Below are positions 60,901-64,000 of a stretch of 64,000 nucleotides of DNA, in pieces. The notes under the pieces are model-generated. The model did no database searches and had not been told where the DNA came from. It saw only the letters and a program-made list of their open reading frames with translations. The DNA lies in assembly GCA_039566865.1 (NCBI GenBank), contig CM076959.1:19638501-19702500 (forward strand), in the 5' to 3' direction. The stretch is from Aurelia coerulea. Its lineage: Eukaryota > Cnidaria > Scyphozoa > Semaeostomeae > Ulmaridae. The translations under genes and the position numbers were made by a program. Position 1 is the stretch's first letter, and each line of letters starts with the position of its first letter.

Positions 60901-63337
60901 CAAAGAACTAAAATAAACTTTTGCTAAGGCATCCAGTAAATTTGGTATAACAAGAAGGATTTTATTGTGCGATTTAGGCCATTTTTTGCGGACTGTTTCT
61001 GGTAGACTGAGTTACCAAAGGACTCGCAAAAGGACTATTAAGTTGAAAATTACCGATATTTTGGCTTAAGAAAAATAACTTTCCATGATTACAGAATATC
61101 TACCTTTGCTGCAATGATTTTTAAACAAGAACTTGTTTTAGTCACCTGGTAGACTTACTACATAGTGAGGTTTGATTCAATTCGATCAATGGATTTAATT
61201 CCTAACCACCCACCGGACTTCAAAATAAAACATATAAGTTTTAGCAATATTTAGCAGTTGGTGCGGAATTTTCTTTTTTGAAGTAACATCTAAACCTGGA
61301 CAAACTAATCCTTACTTTGGTAATATAAGGTAGGGAACAAATCCTTTTCCCCGTATTCAACCCTGTATCCTATGAAGAAAGTTGAATTGAATCGAATTTT
61401 ATTGAATTGAAGTAGCGGATATCCATTGAATAGGTGTGCTTCAAGAATTGCTCATGCCAATAGGCCAAAGTTCTGGGTTGAAGATGGACGTATATTTGAA
61501 CTTGCAAGATTAATATTTCTTGTCTCAAATCACCAGTAACAACAAGCGATGTATGCATTTTCAAATTAACTGTCGGGGAATATTTTAAAAATGATTAGCC
61601 ATTGATTAAAGCTAAATTCACGTTGCTTGAGCCAACCAAATCTGTCCCATAATTTTTTGGGACACCCTGAATATCATTCCAAATATAGCATCCTAATTAT
61701 ATCATCTTAGACTTAAAGCCTTCTTGGCAAATATAATCTTGATACACATAACACCTAATACACGTATTTTTTTTTACAAGAAACTGCTTATATAAGAAAC
61801 TCAACTCTCAGATCGCCAAAAAATTAAGAAACTCCAGTACTGAGAAAATGTAAGTTAAGAAACTATTTACTTTGATAAAGGAAATCCTTGACATAGTTTT
61901 ACTTTCTATCACTTGTTTCCTGTATCATATAACTTGTAAGGTACTTGAGTAATATCTAAACATTGGAAAGGCTTAAAAAACCTTGTTTTGAAATGTTCAT
62001 GAGGGCACAGGTAGTGAACATGAAGACTGTTATGGAACTTCTAAGAAACTCGTAAGAAACTTTGAGTACTCAAAATCTGATAATTTTAAGAAACTCTCAG
62101 TACTGGCCCAAATTCTTAGTTTCTTATAAAAAAAATACGTGTACCTGAAAATGAACTAGAATTGACAATTATGTGTTGTTGCTTGCAACTTTTCTCGTTA
62201 CGAAGCTTACTTCAAAACTTTGAGGCCTGTGATCATGAATCACCTTCTAATTTCTTGACTACAGGCACAAGGCCTACAGGCAGTGGATTTTCGACCAATA
62301 TTAATGCAACAACAAATCCAATTAATGGCACTGCGGGAACGAGAAAAGTTTCAACAGCACCAATAAAACGAAATGGATCTACTTCTTTGATAAGTTGTAA
62401 GTGCTACTTCAGAAATAAACCTTTATCTTGAATAATTCATGTTCCTAAAATTTAGCGTTCATGGTTTTCCTTCACCTCCTATTCATATCGAGGATGGTTA
62501 GATTTATTGTACATTGTGTGCATTACTTCTGATAGATGTATTTGAATGGGAGGCCCGATCTGCTTCTCAACATTAAGAAACTGATATGGATCAGGGCAGT
62601 GGTCCCTTTACTTACTGGTTGTCCATGGGCAGTTAGACACTGCTGGTGTGCTTCTATGGAGTAGCGCTGCGACTACTATACTATGTATCTGCGGAGGAAT
62701 AATCTCTATAGCTCTGTCTGTCTGTAAATGTCACGTTACTAACAAATTTTTAAAACGGTGGCTAAAATACAGTTAGGCTCCGCTTTGAGCTCAATATGCG
62801 GAAGGTACATATTAGTTGCAGTGCTCCTCGATAGAAGCACGCCAGCAATGTCTAGCTACCCATGGTCAATATGAATACAGCTGTGGGTCTAACTACACAT
62901 GCGTTGTCCCTATGCTTTGTTCTTAATCTTGAAAAGTAAATCGGGATTTCCTATCAGGATGCGTTTCCCATTAGAAAGTAATTAAGGCATATACACAGTG
63001 AACTCGAACCTCTTGTTCTCCCCCCCCCCCCACATAGGAGTTCATGGGCGCTCCTCCATCTCGCGTTCTTTACAATAAGGAAAAGTTTTCTAATATCATC
63101 ATTATAACATAATAATGTATTTTTCTTTCAAGATGAGTTTATCAACAATCTTGAAAAAACCCTTCTGAGAGTTTGAATCCCATCAAACATTGGTATCAAT
63201 TCTGTCTTTATTTTTGATTTGAGACAATCTCTTTATGCGCATTTTCTCTCATAGGCAAATTGATGCTGCTTACTTGCGCCATTTTGATGTCGTCATTGGT
63301 CTGGGGAGATGAGTTGCTAAGAAACGCAGAAGGGTAG
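33999..63337 (+). CDS. Kexin/furin-like subtilase, copy 2 (complete, 15 exons, 634 aa)
   Basis: Exons: 33999-34079, 35183-35260, 35980-36111, 44498-44571, 47432-47532, 50284-50471, 51637-51867, 53925-54028, 54206-54306, 55272-55389, 55599-55792, 58839-58970, 60414-60569, 62265-62396, 63255-63337 (TAG). The sum is 1905 nt, exactly in frame. Residues 1-22 form a signal peptide (MNAKSLAYLLLSAALF...). Exon 2 carries RSRR followed by DFNDPLYEQQFHL, matching the mature start of convertases (EPTDPKFPQQWYL). Exon 3: KAWSKGYTG then ICINDPSGIW (Asp region). Exon 5: LLAHGSMMGG (His). Exon 6: YSCSWGP. Exon 7: FANGNGG (oxyanion Asn). Exon 8: SGSSSSAAAIASG (Ser). Exons 9-10 close the S8 domain, exons 11-13 form the P domain, exon 14 is a Thr/Asn/Gly stalk, and exon 15 has a hydrophobic segment and a short polar tail. 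The signal peptide and tail suggest a membrane-held or secreted ectoenzyme. The start codon is chosen because its signal peptide splices in phase 0 to exon 2. The donor after exon 2 (GTTTGT) is weak. Confidence 0.85.
35183..35260 (+). CDS. Exon 2 of subtilase copy 2: processing site and mature N-terminus
   Basis: The 26 codons read VPKYRSRR then STSMADFNDPLYEQQFHL. RSRR sits where convertases cut off their prodomain, and DPLYEQQFHL matches the conserved DPxFxxQWYL. The signal-peptide exon joins directly in phase, leaving only about a dozen residues between the signal peptide and the cut site, where a convertase prodomain has about 80. Confidence 0.75.
35980..36111 (+). CDS. Exon 3 of subtilase copy 2: catalytic Asp region
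   Basis: The exon encodes 44 residues. NIRKAWSKGYTGKNVTICIND matches the convertase NVKAAWAQGYTGHGIVVSILDD. The following PSGIWRRHDDF stands in for GIEKNHPDL. The Asp is kept, but the second acidic residue is Pro and one residue is added before Gly-Ile. Confidence 0.8.
37584..39450 (+). pseudogene. LINE reverse transcriptase, 5'-truncated, one frameshift
   Basis: Frame 37584-38501 (305 codons) contains LRKLNPRKASGPDSVTSREL, NYRPLSMLSVPSKLLESQI, GVVFIDFQKAFDTV, FGVPEGSLLGPKLYSLHVND and IYLFADDTTVYC (catalytic FADD). A frameshift at about 38500 follows. Frame 38852-39451 carries the C-terminus (YTTIIARTTYCISVWGN, FTYKATMIWNSMPDQIK). No endonuclease lies upstream. It sits in the 8.4-kb intron between exons 3 and 4 of subtilase copy 2. 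Confidence 0.85.
39592..40188. mobile_element. Palindromic MITE, TACCGGGTGTCCC ends
   Basis: Left TACCGGGTGTCCCAAAGTGA, right TTTTGGGACACCCGGTA. The whole element is close to a perfect inverted repeat (AACTGATTTTCAAAAACTTT at 39650 against AAAGTTTTTGAAAATCGGTT at 40110). TA-containing TATG/TGTATG flanks fit Tc1/mariner-style insertion. Confidence 0.8.
40200..40510. repeat. Dense CAAGGCT/CCTTGT motif cluster
   Basis: About twenty short ACAAGG, CAAGGCT, CCTTGTA and GGCCTTG motifs lie in both orientations at irregular spacing, unlike the flanking DNA. Confidence 0.5.
40520..41930. other. Intron sequence without recognised gene
   Basis: This is part of intron 3 of subtilase copy 2. Minus-strand frames at 41081-40899 and 41456-41211 look protein-like, and the second ends at a GTACGT donor, but no family is recognised and no complete exon is defined. 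Confidence 0.35.
41942..42220 (-). pseudogene. LINE reverse-transcriptase fragment
   Basis: The minus frame reads CVENSLFPDILKLADITSLH, then NYRHVSDLPTVFQGF, matching the LINE RT pattern FP-WK-A-I-P..K....NYRPVS-LP. It is truncated on both sides by other repeats. Confidence 0.75.
42246..44338. mobile_element. 2.1-kb foldback element with 6-bp target duplication
   Basis: Left arm from 42246 (TATGACGCGGTATTGGGTTC) to about 42790 is mirrored by about 43779-44338. CTTTTG flanks both sides (42240-42245, 44339-44344). The arms contain a 19-bp tandem repeat (GTAACTTCAGCTGGTCGTG, about 42513-42597; fewer units at 44012-44070) and a G/C homopolymer. The loop holds TACACGT MITE copy B. No transposase was found. 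Confidence 0.85.
42925..43407. mobile_element. MITE, TACACGT family, copy B
   Basis: Left end GCACGTATTTGTTTGTTTG, right end CTTATATAAAATACGTGTA. The inside carries the same AAGAAACT motifs and a stretch (TTTACTTTATTTTCACTTGTTTCC then ATCATAT) shared with 61900-61935. It lies in the loop of the foldback element 42246-44338. Confidence 0.6.
44498..44571 (+). CDS. Exon 4 of subtilase copy 2: SYNF segment
   Basis: The acceptor TCTCAAG is followed by 74 nt reading NLAASYNFVKNIVDPSPVTQAG..., then GTGAGT. It matches copy 1 exon 3318-3388 (KLEGSYNFDRNISDPTPP) and the convertase SYDFNNNDPDPMP segment. It ends in phase 2, as does copy 1. It was found only by the paralog pattern and lies just right of the foldback element ending at 44338. 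Confidence 0.75.
44975..47301. mobile_element. Large palindromic element with TACCGGGTGTCC ends (nested)
   Basis: Left TACCGGGTGTCCAAAAG, right AAACACCCGGT. Inner halves are partly mirrored: GAACACAAGAGAACACAAAT near 45390 against ATTTGTGTTC and TTGTGTTCTCTTTTG near 46870. It holds a second element at 45848-46635. The segment 46935-47230 resembles 19290-19570. Confidence 0.55.
45848..46635. mobile_element. Palindromic MITE, TACAGGGTGTCCC ends
   Basis: Left TACAGGGTGTCCCAAAAAAC, right TTTTTGGGACACCCTGTA, with mirrored sub-terminal ACATGTGTGC/GCGCACATGT. Non-coding. Confidence 0.8.
48187..49060. mobile_element. TIR element carrying a LINE 3' fragment
   Basis: The ends ATGAGCGATAGGACACCAAG and CTTGGTGTCCTATCGCTCAT are perfect inverted repeats, continuing through TGTGTGAA. 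Inside, 48390-48850 encodes a LINE C-terminus (LLESHLRYCDELWGNLSN, LDHLQRLQTRARSLI, then YSGAKTWNEIPLEI after a frame change). Confidence 0.8.
49187..50153. mobile_element. TIR element with GTGGCGGAAAT-type ends
   Basis: Left CAATGGCGGAAATTATGG, right GAATTTCCGCCACTG; AGAAAG occurs on both sides as a possible target duplication. Runs of G/C at 49205-49237 and 50109-50122 are mirrored. Non-coding. Confidence 0.65.
50926..51591. mobile_element. Palindromic MITE, TACAGGGTGTCCC ends, with nested insertion
   Basis: Left TACAGGGTGTCCCAAAAAAA, right TTTTTTGGGACACCCTGTA. The halves mirror each other (GTTTGCTACCATCCC against GGGATGGCAGCAAAC). A second element interrupts it at 51266-51431. It ends 46 bp before copy 2 exon 51637. 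Confidence 0.85.
51266..51431. mobile_element. Small TIR element nested in the MITE at 50926
   Basis: Ends CAGAGACGTAGGAA and TTCCTACGTCCCTGG are inverted; TCATAGC flanks both sides as a target duplication. A related sequence without the second end is at 43087-43195 (CAGAGACGTAGGAACCGGGA). Confidence 0.75.
51868..53095. other. Intron sequence without recognised gene
   Basis: Intron between copy 2 exons 7 and 8. An unsupported plus frame at 52300-52578 has no recognisable domain. Nothing else was identified before the repeat at 53100. Confidence 0.4.
53100..53420 (+). repeat. Second copy of the LINE-associated repeat, without the MITE
   Basis: It matches the reverse complement of 1296-1412 plus 1817-2010 as one continuous stretch. 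The join CCAAACCAT-GCAATGGGTC corresponds to the MITE insertion point of the first copy. Confidence 0.6.
53925..54028 (+). CDS. Exon 8 of subtilase copy 2: catalytic Ser region
   Basis: It encodes PSCANDNQCSNGKSGSSSSAAA then IASGIFALLLQA. This aligns with the convertase [25 protein letters not shown]. The copy 1 counterpart at 8342-8442 reads TGSSSAAAAVASGMFALVLQA. In both, the Ser is kept within a Ser run, the Pro of GTSxAxP is Ala, and one residue is inserted before the ASG. Confidence 0.85.
54560..54990. repeat. G/C-homopolymer-flanked repeat
   Basis: Begins near CGCCCGGGGGGGG (54592) and is closed near CCCCCCCCCCGGGTCATTACGACG (54868-54891), a partly mirrored arrangement in the intron between copy 2 exons 9 and 10. 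Frames through it are not supported. Confidence 0.4.
55599..55792 (+). CDS. Exon 11 of subtilase copy 2: first P-domain exon
   Basis: The 194-nt exon (identical length to copy 1 exon 13807-14000) encodes NCGGEPQRINFLEHVLLVV and IEIEAPTGTKSVILRSG. These match the convertase P domain (LEHAQARLTLSY, SPMGTRSTLL). The next exon, 58839-58970, supplies LSILSLHHWGENPKGIWKMR, the equivalent of HSWDEDPSGEWVLEI. The P domain folds against the S8 domain and is needed for convertase stability. Confidence 0.85.
56141..56480 (+). pseudogene. LINE C-terminal zinc-motif fragment
   Basis: A single frame ends in CDCGEANEDNEHFLLHCPMYD. The C-x-C...H....C pattern with HFLLHCP is typical of the C-terminus of LINE-encoded proteins. 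It is truncated at a poly-T run. Confidence 0.7.
57522..57596. mobile_element. Hairpin micro-MITE (75 bp)
   Basis: AGCCTGCGCGCAGACCCAAT is followed by a near-perfect reverse complement with almost no loop (centre about 57558). GCTTGCTT flanks both sides (57514-57521, 57597-57604). Confidence 0.75.
57628..58420 (+). pseudogene. LINE 3' end, copy 2
   Basis: Frames 57628-57858 (DSIKYLGVQVDQYFVWDEQI) and 57761-58252 (RYYCSVWGNCAEFRLVKLQK, AFAFRGAKIWNDLSREAKQA) join by a frame change near 57820. The 3' UTR shares GCACGGCCCCCTG and GGGGCTACCGTCC with 16420-16470, and the protein resembles 19939-20373. Confidence 0.8.
59196..59860. mobile_element. Palindromic element of about 660 bp
   Basis: The minus strand of 59250-59490 and the plus strand of 59600-59850 encode the same pattern (YLGFRENFAALF versus YLGFRETFVALF), so the arms are reverse complements. 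Both carry AATGCCCGAGGT next to a short centre around 59500-59600. The shared frame is probably incidental. Confidence 0.65.
60570..61755. other. Intron sequence without recognised gene
   Basis: It has a lone TTTTTTGGGACACCCTG terminal motif at 61654-61671, preceded by GAGCCAACCAAATCTG, as in the element at 26203-26812, so a fragment of that family ends here. Nothing else was recognised. Confidence 0.5.
61759..62143. mobile_element. MITE, TACACGT family, copy C
   Basis: Clean terminal inverted repeats: TACACGTATTTTTTTTTACA on the left and TATAAAAAAAATACGTGTA on the right. The inside has repeated AAGAAACT and a segment shared with copy B. It lies in the intron before exon 14 of subtilase copy 2. 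Confidence 0.75.
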
Positions 63338-63419
63338 CTAATATTATTGTTGTAGATGATTATTTAATAACGCTGTATGATTTTCACTGCAAATTGATTA
63401 GATGAAACTACATACCAGG

Positions 63420-63760
63420 ACACTTCTACCGTTTAGTATATAAGATAATGCATTACACGCAATAACAAACAACTGTTCAGCATATTTACCATGCAAAACG
63501 CCATATAATACTGTCCTACATACATGACACTTGCACCGTTTAATACACAAGATAATGCATTACACGCAATAGCATACAACTGTTCTTCATATTTATCAAA
63601 CAACTTAACACCATATACTGTCCTACACACGCAATAACATACAACTGTTCTTCATATTTATCAAACAACTTAACACCATATACTGTCCTACACACGCAAT
63701 AACATACAACTGCTCTTCATATTTATCATGCAACGTAACAAGCACCATAAACTAATCCTA
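63420..63760. repeat. Tandem repeat of about 95-110 bp downstream of copy 2
   Basis: Units contain ATAAGATAATGCATTACACG, CAATAACATACAACTGTTCT, TTCATATTTATCAAACAACT and CCATATACTGTCCTACA. Three to four irregular units start about 80 bp after the copy 2 stop codon. Confidence 0.8.
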
Positions 63761-64000
63761 CGCAACGCAACACACCATAACGCATCACAGAAATTGCATG
63801 CTTTACGAGCTTCTTATAGTTTTACATTTTTCAGTATTTCAGTATTTGATTTGTAAGAGTAGAGTAATTGCCATTTATAGGCAAACGTAAAGACAGTATT
63901 TAGCCCCTTCTCCCCTCACCTCTATTAGGTCCCCTCTCTGTTTAGCCACCCCATTATATTCAGCCTCTCCCTTCACAGCCAAAATAAGCCCCCTATCTAT

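Overview
The window is nuclear DNA of an invertebrate animal. The genes are split by many GT-AG introns in consistent phases, non-coding DNA is AT-rich, and introns and spacers are packed with non-LTR retrotransposon fragments, a tRNA-derived SINE and palindromic DNA elements. The species cannot be fixed from the sequence. BRICHOS precursors with a C-terminal peptide and the repeat types would suit a marine invertebrate such as an annelid or cnidarian, but this is inference.

Three host genes are supported. (1) Positions 3318-23190, plus strand: the 3' twelve exons (520 codons) of a kexin/furin-like subtilase; its first exons are missing here. (2) Positions 27638-29578, minus strand: a five-coding-exon gene for a 242-residue secreted BRICHOS protein. 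It ends in a furin-type site (RRKR) followed by an 80-residue basic peptide with nine cysteines. (3) Positions 33999-63337, plus strand: a complete 15-exon paralog of gene 1 (634 residues) with signal peptide, RSRR processing site, S8 catalytic domain, P domain, Ser/Thr/Asn-rich stalk and hydrophobic C-terminus. Splice phases and most exon lengths match between the two subtilases, so they are a tandem duplicate pair enclosing the BRICHOS gene on the opposite strand.

The subtilases differ from ordinary proprotein convertases. The copy with a visible N-terminus has almost no prodomain, the catalytic Ser motif has lost its Pro and gained one residue, the Asp motif is IND-PSG, and the acidic DDG and SWGPEDD signatures of basic-residue-specific convertases are replaced. 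Asp, His, oxyanion Asn and a Ser are still present. The arrangement suggests, but does not prove, a convertase-like enzyme pair linked to a substrate with a dibasic processing site.

The rest is repeats: LINE reverse-transcriptase pieces at 1-1190, 5175-5570, 12310-12910, 16120-16470, 17250-20560, 37584-39450, 41942-42220, 48390-48850, 56141-56480 and 57628-58420; a restriction-like-endonuclease LINE remnant at 7246-7991; a 2.1-kb foldback element at 42246-44338 with a 6-bp target duplication; a MITE family with TACACGT ends; nested elements ending in TACAGGGTGTCCC; and several tandem repeats.
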